The position numbers were made by a program, and so were the translations under genes. The notes below the pieces were generated by a model that worked only from the letters and a program-made list of their open reading frames with translations, ran no database searches and was not told where the DNA came from. From Bordetella parapertussis (GTDB lineage Bacteria; Pseudomonadota; Gammaproteobacteria; Burkholderiales; Burkholderiaceae_D), in the NCBI GenBank assembly GCA_945883145.1, contig CAMCXB010000092.1, positions 1 to 7,288 of the forward strand: a stretch of DNA of 7,288 nucleotides, in the 5' to 3' direction. Positions 1-5,917 of this stretch are shown piece after piece (position 1 is the first letter of the stretch; the number at the start of each line of letters is the position of its first letter).

Positions 1-112
1 CTTTGTCTGGAATACAGTAAAAGTCATCTCTCTCCACCCATATAGTACTTTTACTGTTTTTTGATATTTCGGGAGGTTCTTGCCAAAACTGTAATTTATG
101 TGATTCAGACAC
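1..112 (-). CDS. Partial 5' end of an unidentified protein, cut by the window edge
   Basis: An open frame of 37 codons runs from a GTG at 112 on the minus strand to the edge without a stop. The GTG is preceded by GGAG six bases upstream, a good Shine-Dalgarno sequence and the main reason to call it. The protein begins MSESHKLQFWQEPPE and continues with charged and aromatic residues (IWVERDDFYC), which looks like real coding sequence. I do not recognise the family. It lies 97 bases downstream of the integrase stop on the same strand, so it is probably element cargo. Part of the frame overlaps an 11-bp inverted repeat (14-24 with 47-57) that could instead be a plus-strand terminator, which lowers confidence. 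Confidence 0.5.
   Translation of the reverse strand, partial: MSESHKLQFWQEPPEISKNSKSTIWVERDDFYCIPDK
14..62 (+). terminator. Possible plus-strand hairpin terminator (or coincidental inverted repeat)
   Basis: ACAGTAAAAGT (14-24) is the exact reverse complement of ACTTTTACTGT (47-57), giving an 11-bp stem with a 22-base loop. A run of six T (57-62) follows on the plus strand. This fits a Rho-independent terminator for a plus-strand gene to the left of the window. The stem is AT-rich and the loop is long, and the stretch also reads as minus-strand coding sequence, so the two interpretations compete. Confidence 0.35.
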
Positions 113-209
113 GTCACTCTCCAAAATAAAAGTATATTGCCAAATAATTAATCATTAAATGATCAAATATTTATAGGCATTAATTCAAATGGATTTTAGA
201 CGTTGTCGA
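113..209. other. AT-rich intergenic stretch with a 13-bp palindrome
   Basis: This gap lies between the integrase stop and the partial left-edge gene. It contains ATCATT-A-AATGAT (151-163), a perfect short palindrome that could be an operator. A TATAAA on the minus strand (175 to 170) could be a -10 box for the left gene, but no good -35 accompanies it. No terminator for the integrase gene is seen. Confidence 0.25.
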
Positions 210-1328
210 TCAGTTCGAAGTATTCGAATTTTTATTAATTAGGTTAATCAGATCAGTTGCCTTGCGTGAGACTGATTGTTGTTCTATGTGGGCATAGCGC
301 ATTGTCGTTTTAATATCAGCGTGCCCTAGGATCTCTTTAATCTCATAAAGATTCAGTCCGTTTTGAATCAGTCTTGTTGCATGCGTGTGCCTAAGGGTGT
401 GTGCTGTGCATCCTGCAATGCCTGCTCTTTTGAATGCTTTCTGGAAGGTATGGGTTATGTGGTTTCTTGCAGATCCTACCTTGTTCTGAAAAATGAATGA
501 ACCTGAATTATTGATATATCTTCGCTTTAGGATGTCGAGTACTCGATCTGTCATGTAAATGACAGATTCATTGCGAACTTTGGGTCTCCAGAGAGATATA
601 GATTTCTGATCGAGGTTGACCTTATTCCATTCAAGAGCGCAGATTTCACCATGACGAGCACCAGTGTCTAGTAGCAAGATCACCATGTCATAGAAGTCGA
701 TCATTTGACGTTTTAGTTCAGGATGACGATCTTTAAAAGTTGGTAATCCCTTGACCTCTCTATAGGGATTAATCTCTATCAAGAGTTGTTTCTCTTCTTC
801 AAAGGAGAGGTAGCGCAGTCTGCCTTTAGGAAGGCGAATCTTAGGCATCTCAACATCAGACACCAGATATCCCATCTTCTTCATATATTTGATGGTTGCT
901 CCTACCTGATTCATTGCATGCTTAATTGATTGGTTACTCAATCCATCCTGTTGTAAGGATTGTCTCCATTCTTCAATATCTTTGGTTTTGATCTCATGCA
1001 GATACTCTAGCTTTGACCAGAACTTAGTAGCACGATTACACCAACGAACTAATGCCTTATGACTTGCGATCTCGTTTTTAGATATGGAATAAAGGTGAAA
1101 TGCCTTAGCGATACTGATAGGTGCGCTGATACCGAATTGATGCTGTTGAATTAATTGATTGCGCCACTGTGCTTCCATATTCTCAGCGTGAGATTTGTCT
1201 GTGGACTTAGATGATTTAATGTAGGACTTACCATTAAATTGAAACTGTATGTACCAGTAAGGCGAATTAGGTCGCTTTGAGATTGCCATAATTGGATAGG
1301 GGATATATTGGAATACCCCACCATCCAT
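210..1328 (-). CDS. Tyrosine recombinase / site-specific integrase
   Basis: This is a phage-type integrase that would cut and rejoin DNA at attachment sites through a 3'-phosphotyrosine intermediate. Numbering from a TTG one codon upstream (1331), the catalytic set is complete: R226 (in TGARHGEIC), K251, H311 and R314 (HTLRH), H337 (LGHAD) and nucleophile Y346 (TTMRYAH). An N-terminal arm-binding region (YWYIQFQFNGKSY) and a core-binding helical region (about 70-165) come first. Total length, about 372 residues, is normal for the family. I chose the ATG at 1328, which has a weak GGA five bases upstream. The ATG at 1289 (MAISKRPNS) fits the family N-terminus well but has no ribosome binding site. 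It lies 36 bases after the 93-residue gene and is probably cotranscribed with it. The half tRNA at 1871-1909 is its likely integration scar. No frameshift is seen, so it is probably active. Confidence 0.97.
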   Translation of the reverse strand: MDGGVFQYIPYPIMAISKRPNSPYWYIQFQFNGKSYIKSSKSTDKSHAENMEAQWRNQLIQQHQFGISAPISIAKAFHLYSISKNEIASHKALVRWCNRATKFWSKLEYLHEIKTKDIEEWRQSLQQDGLSNQSIKHAMNQVGATIKYMKKMGYLVSDVEMPKIRLPKGRLRYLSFEEEKQLLIEINPYREVKGLPTFKDRHPELKRQMIDFYDMVILLLDTGARHGEICALEWNKVNLDQKSISLWRPKVRNESVIYMTDRVLDILKRRYINNSGSFIFQNKVGSARNHITHTFQKAFKRAGIAGCTAHTLRHTHATRLIQNGLNLYEIKEILGHADIKTTMRYAHIEQQSVSRKATDLINLINKNSNTSN

Positions 1329-1364
1329 CAAGATCCATTAATAGACAACGCTAATACAGGAGAT

Positions 1365-1646
1365 TTATTCCGCAGAAACTGTGGTGTTTCGACGCTTAAA
1401 CTTACGTGAAATATTGTAGTAATAGGTTGGTGCACCTTTAGGCGTTACTTCTGCACCTTCAATAAACGCTTTGAGAATGATCTCACGGTGTTCATCATGA
1501 ATTAATTCGAAGATATGGCGAGCAGCGGATGCTTTGCTTCCTGAATCCTTGAGGATCGATTTACCTTCTTTAATTGCAATCTCAAGTCGTAATGCATCTT
1601 TAACGGTGGTTGGATTAGCAGTTGTTGATTTATCGTTGGATTTCAT
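1365..1646 (-). CDS. Small hypothetical protein upstream of the integrase (93 aa)
   Basis: I do not recognise this family. The ATG at 1646 has AAGGA six bases upstream, the best ribosome binding site in the left half, so the gene is very likely real. The protein is small and mostly hydrophilic. It has a predicted helical centre (KASAARHIFELIHDEHREIILKAF in outline, about residues 38-61) and a basic C-terminal part (SRKFKRR, about 80-86). It has no signal peptide or membrane segment. Its stop is 36 bases from the integrase start on the same strand. A small basic protein encoded just before an integrase is often a recombination directionality factor or repressor, but no clear helix-turn-helix is visible and this role is inferred from position only. 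Confidence 0.8.
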   Translation of the reverse strand: MKSNDKSTTANPTTVKDALRLEIAIKEGKSILKDSGSKASAARHIFELIHDEHREIILKAFIEGAEVTPKGAPTYYYNISRKFKRRNTTVSAE

Positions 1647-1666
1647 TTGATGTTCCTTTGACTGAT

Positions 1667-1696
1667 GATGGAATCATGACCATCCAGTGATATCAA
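1667..1696 (-). promoter_or_regulatory. Candidate promoter/operator of the small gene-integrase operon
   Basis: On the minus strand TTGATA (1696 to 1691, 5 of 6 to the -35 consensus) lies 17 bp from TTCCAT (1673 to 1668, 3 of 6 to -10). An inverted repeat GATGG-N8-CCATC (1667-1684) overlaps the -10 and spacer. A TGATATCA palindrome (1688-1695) overlaps the -35. The layout would suit control by a small operon-encoded regulator, but the -10 match is poor. Confidence 0.25.
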
Positions 1697-1697
1697 A

Positions 1698-1898
1698 ATG
1701 AAGGCAACATTTAATTTACATCGAATACAAAAGAGGAATGCAGTGCGGAGATTTATTAATGGGGGTGAGTGGTGCTACTCAATCCAACACCACACTACAA
1801 AATATTATTGGATGGTGTTTGATAGAGTCACTAATGATATCCAATTGATTATAGAGACACTTGAAAGTCTCTTAGGAGGCACTCGTTCTATCCATTGA
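1698..1898 (+). CDS. Possible small ORF running into the tRNA fragment (66 aa)
   Basis: The open frame encodes a mixed sequence with W, C, H and Y residues (NGGEWCYSIQHHTTKYYW) that does not look like a shadow of another gene. No gene lies opposite except the tRNA fragment at its end. There is no convincing ribosome binding site before the ATG. The last nine residues (about LLGGTRSIH) are read antisense through the tRNA-like fragment. If the gene is real, its C-terminus was therefore created or replaced at the integration junction. No family is recognised. It may also be non-coding DNA of the attachment region. Confidence 0.35.
   Translation: MKATFNLHRIQKRNAVRRFINGGEWCYSIQHHTTKYYWMVFDRVTNDIQLIIETLESLLGGTRSIH
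1853..1872. repeat. Inverted repeat abutting the tRNA break
   Basis: AGAGAC (1853-1858) and GTCTCT (1867-1872) form a perfect 6-bp inverted repeat with an 8-base spacer. Its right arm ends at the anticodon loop of the tRNA fragment, exactly where tRNA similarity is lost. Such arms around a short spacer are the usual shape of a tyrosine recombinase core site, so this may be the crossover site of the neighbouring integrase. That role is an inference. Confidence 0.4.
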
Positions 1899-1909
1899 AC
1901 TACGGCGAG
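1871..1909 (-). pseudogene. 5' half of a tRNA-Arg(CCU)-like gene, ending at the anticodon loop
   Basis: Read on the minus strand, the segment follows tRNA numbering closely. T8 A9 is at 1902-1901. The D stem and loop are GTTC-AATGGATA-GAAC (1900 to 1885), with G18 G19. The anticodon stem 5' strand AGTGC is followed by loop CTCCTAA (1878 to 1872), anticodon CCU, and G39 (1871) pairs with C31. From position 40 onward (AGAC instead of the CACT needed to close the stem) similarity is lost, and no T-arm or acceptor 3' strand was found to the left. The first seven bases (CTCGCCG) are unusual for an arginine tRNA. It cannot fold into a functional tRNA and is best read as a recombination scar or remnant; tRNA-Arg(CCU) genes (argW in E. 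coli) are known integration targets. Confidence 0.6.
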
Positions 1910-1984
1910 ACGCAGGCAGGCAAGGGCACTGCTCGCCAGATTATAGCGTAGGCGAGTTGTTGGTTAGTTTGGGTGAGTTGGTGG

Positions 1985-2134
1985 GTACGATTACGCTACG
2001 CTAATCGCAACTACAAAACCCTATGCATATTTTGTTGGTGAGGGGAGGGCGCAATGGATTGCGCCGCATGAGGACTACGAGAATGCTGACTACTTGGTGA
2101 TGTTGTAGGGATGGTTAGCGTAGCGTAACCATCC
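1985..2134. repeat. BIME-like palindromic module, copy 1
   Basis: The module has three hairpins. The left unit (1988-2007) pairs CGATTA with TAATCG. The centre (2048-2065) is GGCGCAAT-GG-ATTGCGCC, a perfect 8-bp stem. The right unit (2109-2134) pairs GGATGGTTA with TAACCATCC, 9 bp. The left unit plus CTACAA (1989-2016) and the reverse complement of 2103-2130 agree at 22 of 28 positions, so the two end units are inverted copies, as in REP pairs (BIMEs). Two differences between them are compensatory: an A-T pair in the left stem is G-C in the right one. This suggests selection for the stem in RNA or single-stranded DNA. Confidence 0.75.
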
Positions 2135-2161
2135 GAGAAATTAAATGATAGGTGAAGATGC

Positions 2162-2306
2162 GTACGATTACGCTACGCTAATCGCACCTACAAAACCCTA
2201 TGCATCTTTTGTTGATGAGGGTAGGGCGCAATGAATTGCGCCGCATGATGGATTTAAAGATTACCTACTACTTGATGAAGTGGTAGGGATGGTTAGCGCA
2301 GCATAG
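2162..2306. repeat. BIME-like palindromic module, copy 2 (right arm decayed)
   Basis: This is a second, direct copy 177-178 bp from the first. The left ~86 bases are nearly identical (about five differences by eye), with the left stem at 2165-2184 and the central stem GGCGCAAT-GA-ATTGCGCC at 2225-2242. The centre-right part (about 2250-2280) has diverged. The right unit keeps TAGGGATGGTTAGCG (2284-2298) but its closing arm is lost just before the TerB-like stop codon at 2311-2313. The decay beside the gene suggests either the end of the array or older divergence. Confidence 0.7.
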
Positions 2307-2310
2307 TTGT

Positions 2311-4689
2311 TTAAATCAATCCTAAAAATCCAGTCAATCCAATTCCTAAACCAGCTAAAAATGTGGTGGTGCTGCCTATGGCTAACCAACGCGATTTTGA
2401 GAAGAAGCTCATTACGCTTAAGCCTAGGCCAAGTAAGAAGATAGATTTTGCAATGATGAGCCAATTCAGTTGTTTATTAATTTCAGCCACGAGATTTTCT
2501 TCATGTTTCGCTGTTTCTTGTAGCTCTTTTTTTCCATCTTTACTATCGGGTGAGCTTTCTTTACTTTGTATAGTGGATTGATACAGAACTAATCGTGTTT
2601 GAGCAACATCAACTTGTTCATCAGTCAGCGCATCTTTGTTTTGCAGGGTAAGTGATAAATCATTAGCTGACAGTTGATAATTCACTTGTTGCGCTGCGAC
2701 GCTTTGGAAAGCATTGTGTGCCACTACTGCTTGGTGTTCATGTTCGAGAATTTGTTTGCCTAATATTGATTCGCCGTAGCTAGTAAAGCCATGAGCCATG
2801 CATAAAACAGTAAAACAAATACTAGCAATCAATCGTACTCCTGTATTTGATTCATTCTGTGTGCTTGATTCTGAAATATGCTGGGTGTGTAAATGATCAT
2901 TACTCGCTGCTAGCGTTAAGCCAGTATGGTTGGTATGACCGTCACCAGTAACGGCAACTGGGCGTTGTCTTGGTCTTCTCATGCCTTCTTGTGAGGCTAA
3001 GGATTGTGATGTCATATCTTTTCTTCCTATATCTTTAAGATGGAATGCATGGGAATTTACTTTTTCTAACGAGGTATGGATAACAGCAGTTCTGTCTTGC
3101 ACTGTTTGCATACGTGGTGTGATCCCAGAGAAATCAAATTTTAATGAAGCATCGATTAAAGGTGAGAGCAGCGATGGTCTGTTTTGAACCAGAACTTGGT
3201 GGGCATCGATGGTGGAGCCGTGTGCATTGCCTAAAGTTTGCGCTATCGTTGTTCCAGACAAGCCTTGCCCACTTCTATCACTCGCGTTGATAGAAAAATC
3301 ATTAAAATTTTGTCCGCGTGCAGCACCTATGCTTTGTTCGAAATCGCCACGCCCATTCGGATTGCTAGGATCAATTTGAAACGATGACCAAGCGTCATTT
3401 TCAGAAGCATTTCCTAAACTAAGCGCACCGTTATTAGTCAAGCTACTAATCACATCTTCATCATTATTCGCTTGCTGTAGAAGTTGCGCGTTTAATTCAC
3501 TATCGCTGTAGGTAGCATTATCGGTAATGTCTTCTAGATCTTCTTGTTCTTGGATGACGTTAGCTAGGCTATCGATGTTCGATTGCATCTGATTGCCGAT
3601 GATGCTGTCTAATGCATTTTGTCGTGTGTTGTCGCGTTTCGGTGCGATTGCATTGACAAAGCCTGATCGTGTGCTAATGCTAGGGCGAGCAGCACCAGGT
3701 GCTACAAAGGCTTTTTGATTGTTATTAAAACTTCTATTTCCGCCCTGCACGCCAGATGCATAGTTGCTATTGCTATAGCGGTCTTCTTCAGGCTTATTAT
3801 TTTTAATTTGCAGAATATTAAAATAAGGCTTAAAGCTAGCTTGTGTATAGCCAAAAGCCAGTAGCATTTTTTTAAATAATTCTATTTCTGCTTTTTCTAT
3901 CTTGCCGTCGGTGAGAACGATATCCCATACATTCGTTAACACGCAAAGGCGCTGCATAGGATCAAGTAATTCAGCGGCGGCTTTTAAAAATTTTGGTGCT
4001 TTATTTTTACCTACATATTTCAGCGCGGATTGTAATAAGCTAGGACACTTACCAATCACCATGTGTAGCTGACCTATCTCTTCCTTTGCCATTTGTCCGT
4101 CTGAGGACATCATGTAGATTAAGCAGATAGCTAAGATTAGTGGAGGATTGAGTTCTTCCGGTGTGAAGTCTTGATTAAAGGAGCCGAGTATGTCTCTTTC
4201 ATTTTTTACAGAGATCGCTCTTAAGTAAGGTTTGAAGGATTCTTCCGTCAAACCGACTGCGGCTAAAAATCGGGAAAATAATTCTTTCTCATCATCAGCA
4301 AGATCGCCATCGGCCATGATGGAGTCGCATATATTCATTAATATGCATACTTTTTGCGCATTACTGAGTATTTTTGGTAGCGTTTCTAGATATTCATCGA
4401 TGCTGTTGGCTTCTACATAGCCCAATGCACGATGTAATACTTCTTCATTACCACCGATGATAGATTGAAGATGGCTACTCTCTTGTTCAGATACTTCGCC
4501 ATCTGCGATCATCATGTAGATGACGCCGGTAACCAAGGAGAGATACGGTGTGAGTTCTACAGGCTCGTCAGCACCCCTCCGGGACAAATACTTGTCCAGG
4601 TTAAGATTTTTAAATAAATAACGTAGTAGATCGGATGAACCCATTTCCCTGATTTCCCGCTGTAATGGCTGCGACCATAGAGATCTCAT
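2311..4689 (-). CDS. Large membrane protein with duplicated TerB-like domains (792 aa)
   Basis: The N-terminal ~300 residues contain two homologous TerB-like units. Unit 1 (about 45-165) has MMIADGEVSEQE (59-70) and IMADGDLADDEKELF (124-138). Unit 2 (about 180-297) has MMSSDGQMAKEE (193-204) and LTDGKIEKAEIELF (259-272). Both end in a similar segment with SFKPY (151-155 and 285-289), showing internal duplication. The paired acidic DG...E motifs are typical of the TerB/TerB-like fold, known from tellurite and stress-resistance proteins. Residues ~300-600 are a low-complexity N/S/Q-rich linker. Membrane segments are predicted at 618-636, 742-762 and 768-791, with an E/Q-rich, coiled-coil-like loop (637-741) between the first two. 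Basic RRPRQRP (571-577) and SKSR (764-767) suggest a cytoplasmic N-terminal part. The ATG at 4689 lacks a clear ribosome binding site. The frame is open for 13 codons further upstream without an ATG, GTG or TTG; an internal Met at residue 16 is the alternative. CusR-like operators lie upstream. The function is unknown, and direct tellurite resistance should not be assumed. Confidence 0.85.
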   Translation of the reverse strand: MRSLWSQPLQREIREMGSSDLLRYLFKNLNLDKYLSRRGADEPVELTPYLSLVTGVIYMMIADGEVSEQESSHLQSIIGGNEEVLHRALGYVEANSIDEYLETLPKILSNAQKVCILMNICDSIMADGDLADDEKELFSRFLAAVGLTEESFKPYLRAISVKNERDILGSFNQDFTPEELNPPLILAICLIYMMSSDGQMAKEEIGQLHMVIGKCPSLLQSALKYVGKNKAPKFLKAAAELLDPMQRLCVLTNVWDIVLTDGKIEKAEIELFKKMLLAFGYTQASFKPYFNILQIKNNKPEEDRYSNSNYASGVQGGNRSFNNNQKAFVAPGAARPSISTRSGFVNAIAPKRDNTRQNALDSIIGNQMQSNIDSLANVIQEQEDLEDITDNATYSDSELNAQLLQQANNDEDVISSLTNNGALSLGNASENDAWSSFQIDPSNPNGRGDFEQSIGAARGQNFNDFSINASDRSGQGLSGTTIAQTLGNAHGSTIDAHQVLVQNRPSLLSPLIDASLKFDFSGITPRMQTVQDRTAVIHTSLEKVNSHAFHLKDIGRKDMTSQSLASQEGMRRPRQRPVAVTGDGHTNHTGLTLAASNDHLHTQHISESSTQNESNTGVRLIASICFTVLCMAHGFTSYGESILGKQILEHEHQAVVAHNAFQSVAAQQVNYQLSANDLSLTLQNKDALTDEQVDVAQTRLVLYQSTIQSKESSPDSKDGKKELQETAKHEENLVAEINKQLNWLIIAKSIFLLGLGLSVMSFFSKSRWLAIGSTTTFLAGLGIGLTGFLGLI

Positions 4690-4728
4690 TCTTTGAAGCA
4701 GAATGCGCCAGGGGAAACCGTAAACCGG

Positions 4729-4740
4729 CTAGGGTCCTAG
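4729..4740. repeat. 12-bp palindrome in the leader of the TerB-like gene
   Basis: CTAGG-GT-CCTAG is a perfect 5-bp inverted repeat located 40-51 bases before the start codon, near the predicted transcription start. It includes an in-frame TAG that bounds the open frame upstream. It could be a small operator or of no consequence. Confidence 0.25.
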
Positions 4741-4742
4741 GA

Positions 4743-4771
4743 AAATTACAAACCCTTCATACTCATTGCAA
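4743..4771 (-). promoter_or_regulatory. Predicted promoter of the TerB-like gene
   Basis: On the minus strand TTGCAA (4771 to 4766) and TAATTT (4748 to 4743) are separated by exactly 17 bp. The matches are modest (4 of 6 and 3 of 6), as expected for an activator-dependent promoter. The implied start is near 4736, giving a leader of about 47 bases. It would put the CusR-like box at 4771-4788 about 43 bp upstream, overlapping the -35. Confidence 0.4.
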
Positions 4772-4788
4772 ATGACGAGATTGTCATT
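4771..4788. promoter_or_regulatory. CusR-like operator box 1, upstream of the TerB-like gene
   Basis: AATGACGAGATTGTCATT is a perfect AATGAC-N6-GTCATT palindrome. Its outer context (symmetry continues through TCATTG at 4763-4768 and CAATGA at 4791-4796, with one mismatch) makes a longer dyad. From memory, the E. coli CusR/HprR box has the core TGACAA-NN-TTGTCA flanked by A and T runs; this site agrees at about 18 of the 20 specified positions of the full box. The response regulator encoded at 6051 has the CusR-type output domain, so it is the natural ligand. The same palindrome at 5942-5959 supports a shared regulon. Confidence 0.7.
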
Positions 4789-4803
4789 TTCAATGATTTT
4801 TTG

Positions 4804-4819
4804 ATGACAGAACTGTTAG
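4804..4819. promoter_or_regulatory. Degenerate second CusR-like box
   Basis: ATGACAGAACTGTTAG keeps the left half-site and spacing, with a decayed right half. It shares ATGACAGAAC-N-GT with the reverse complement of the box at 5942-5959, which is unlikely by chance. Its centre is 32 bp from that of box 1, about three helical turns, so two regulator dimers could bind the same DNA face. Confidence 0.5.
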
Positions 4820-4914
4820 AAATGGCTAGCTGAAGTGATATTATTTACTGCTGTTTACACCAATTTACAGTGTAATTTTCATAGATAAATCGGTGTTTTT
4901 TTTACAAGCAGAGT

Positions 4915-5805
4915 TTAAAACGCAGTGACATAACGCACGATGACGCGGCTAGTTTCATAAAAACCATTTTGAGTTTTTATATCACCACCGTATTGCAAGA
5001 TTAATCTGCCTACTGGCAGTTGTGTTGAGCCTGATAATTGGTAGCGATGAAGGTCGGTACGATTATTTTCGTCAGTGCCATCAATCATTTCTTCTCCACC
5101 TACAGTACGAAAATACATAGCTGAGACTGAATAGGCATCGTTAATGATATAACGCATGCCAGTTTGTAAGCTGTATAGGTTTTTTTGATCTAGGGTGTGA
5201 ATATTAGTATCTGCTGGTCTAAAAAGTCGCCGGTATTGTTTATTACTATCAAACCAAGAGGCATCGATGGCGGTCATCCATTGTAGGGATGAAGTTAGCG
5301 ATTTTTGATAGCCTAACTGAAAAGCATAGGAATACCGATTTGCTCCAAGATTTAAACTTGATTTGGGTTGGTAATCTGCTGTGGGTACAGTGAGATAAGC
5401 ACCCAGAGCTAGGTATTCACCTTTTTCACGATCGGCATAAGGCCAAAGCGCAAATAATAAAGTGGTATCTCCTAACCCAGAGCTACCTATAAAACTACTC
5501 AATCCACCTGTAGACTGAATGGAGCCATTGTTAAGTTGGACCGTGAAGGCAGCTGGATATTTATCGACTTCGAAAGTAAATGCGTTACGGAGCTGAACTT
5601 GTTCAGATTTAATGCCTATACCTTTGGTGACAACATTATTAATGTATCGATCGTTACGTTCACTACTTAAATAAGAAAGTAGAAATTGTTTATTGCCAGT
5701 CTTGGGTGCAACAATATCACCTGGCAAAAGATCTATAGCTTGCACTGGGTTTATGACCATGCAGGTGAAAGCTAAGATAAAAATTTTTACCGACGAAAAT
5801 CGCAT
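4915..5805 (-). CDS. Predicted outer-membrane channel, MetA-pathway of phenol degradation-like (296 aa)
   Basis: The protein starts with a Sec signal peptide: basic MRFSSVK, hydrophobic IFILAFTCMVI, then PVQA, with likely cleavage after A23. The mature ~273 residues are rich in alternating beta-strand patterns and end in ...RYVTAF, the terminal aromatic residue expected of BAM-inserted outer-membrane barrels. GLGDTTLLFALWPY (110-123) and YLALGAYLTVPTADY (131-145) match the style of the Phenol_MetA_deg family (PF13557), whose members are presumed outer-membrane transporters; the substrate is unknown here. The ATG at 5805 is fixed by the signal peptide, although no good ribosome binding site precedes it. 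It is divergent from the two-component genes and shares a CusR-like box with them. The 225-base gap and separate operators before the TerB-like gene argue against a simple operon. Confidence 0.85.
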   Translation of the reverse strand: MRFSSVKIFILAFTCMVINPVQAIDLLPGDIVAPKTGNKQFLLSYLSSERNDRYINNVVTKGIGIKSEQVQLRNAFTFEVDKYPAAFTVQLNNGSIQSTGGLSSFIGSSGLGDTTLLFALWPYADREKGEYLALGAYLTVPTADYQPKSSLNLGANRYSYAFQLGYQKSLTSSLQWMTAIDASWFDSNKQYRRLFRPADTNIHTLDQKNLYSLQTGMRYIINDAYSVSAMYFRTVGGEEMIDGTDENNRTDLHRYQLSGSTQLPVGRLILQYGGDIKTQNGFYETSRVIVRYVTAF

Positions 5806-5917
5806 AGTTTTATTGTTTATTTAGCATTAAATGTGAGTCATTTTTTCTTTTATTAGTTAAAAATCAATAATTTGATAGAAAATAAAATTTCATGAGTGAA
5901 AATTAACTGTTGAACTG

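Larger units (their letters stand above)
1910..2310. other. Gene-free intergenic region dominated by palindromic repeats
   Basis: No supported gene lies between the tRNA fragment and the TerB-like gene. The left 75 bases hold a weak inverted repeat, CTCGCC (1932-1937) with GGCGAG (1951-1956). The rest is two tandem BIME-like modules, described separately. The TerB-like gene is transcribed into this region from the right. No hairpin with a U-tract is seen on that strand, so the palindromes themselves may stop or stabilise its transcript. Confidence 0.6.

Noticed and set aside
1650..1909. Group I intron in the anticodon loop of tRNA-Arg(CCU)
   Set aside because: Such introns are known in bacteria, but no 3' tRNA half (T-arm, acceptor 3' strand) is found within intron distance on the minus strand.
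1985..2306. CRISPR array
   Set aside because: Only two long (~145 bp) imperfect copies with internal hairpins; no short identical repeats with unique spacers and no cas genes.
2261..2464. Minus-strand open frame of 67 codons
   Set aside because: It lies mostly inside the 3' end of the TerB-like gene in another frame and extends into the repeats; no ribosome binding site or protein-like features.
2363..2581. Plus-strand open frame of 72 codons
   Set aside because: Antisense shadow of the TerB-like gene's membrane region.
2981..3187. Plus-strand open frame of 68 codons
   Set aside because: Antisense shadow inside the linker-coding part of the TerB-like gene.
4232..4420. Plus-strand open frame of 62 codons
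   Set aside because: Antisense shadow of the first TerB-like unit.
4763..4802. Hairpin plus T6 as a Rho-independent terminator
   Set aside because: The T-run would serve only plus-strand transcription and no plus-strand gene ends here; the dyad fits a regulator box much better and recurs at 5942.
4857..4903. ACACC/GGTGT repeat followed by T8 as a terminator
   Set aside because: The stem is 5 bp with a spacer of about 30 bases and points along the plus strand, where there is no upstream gene.
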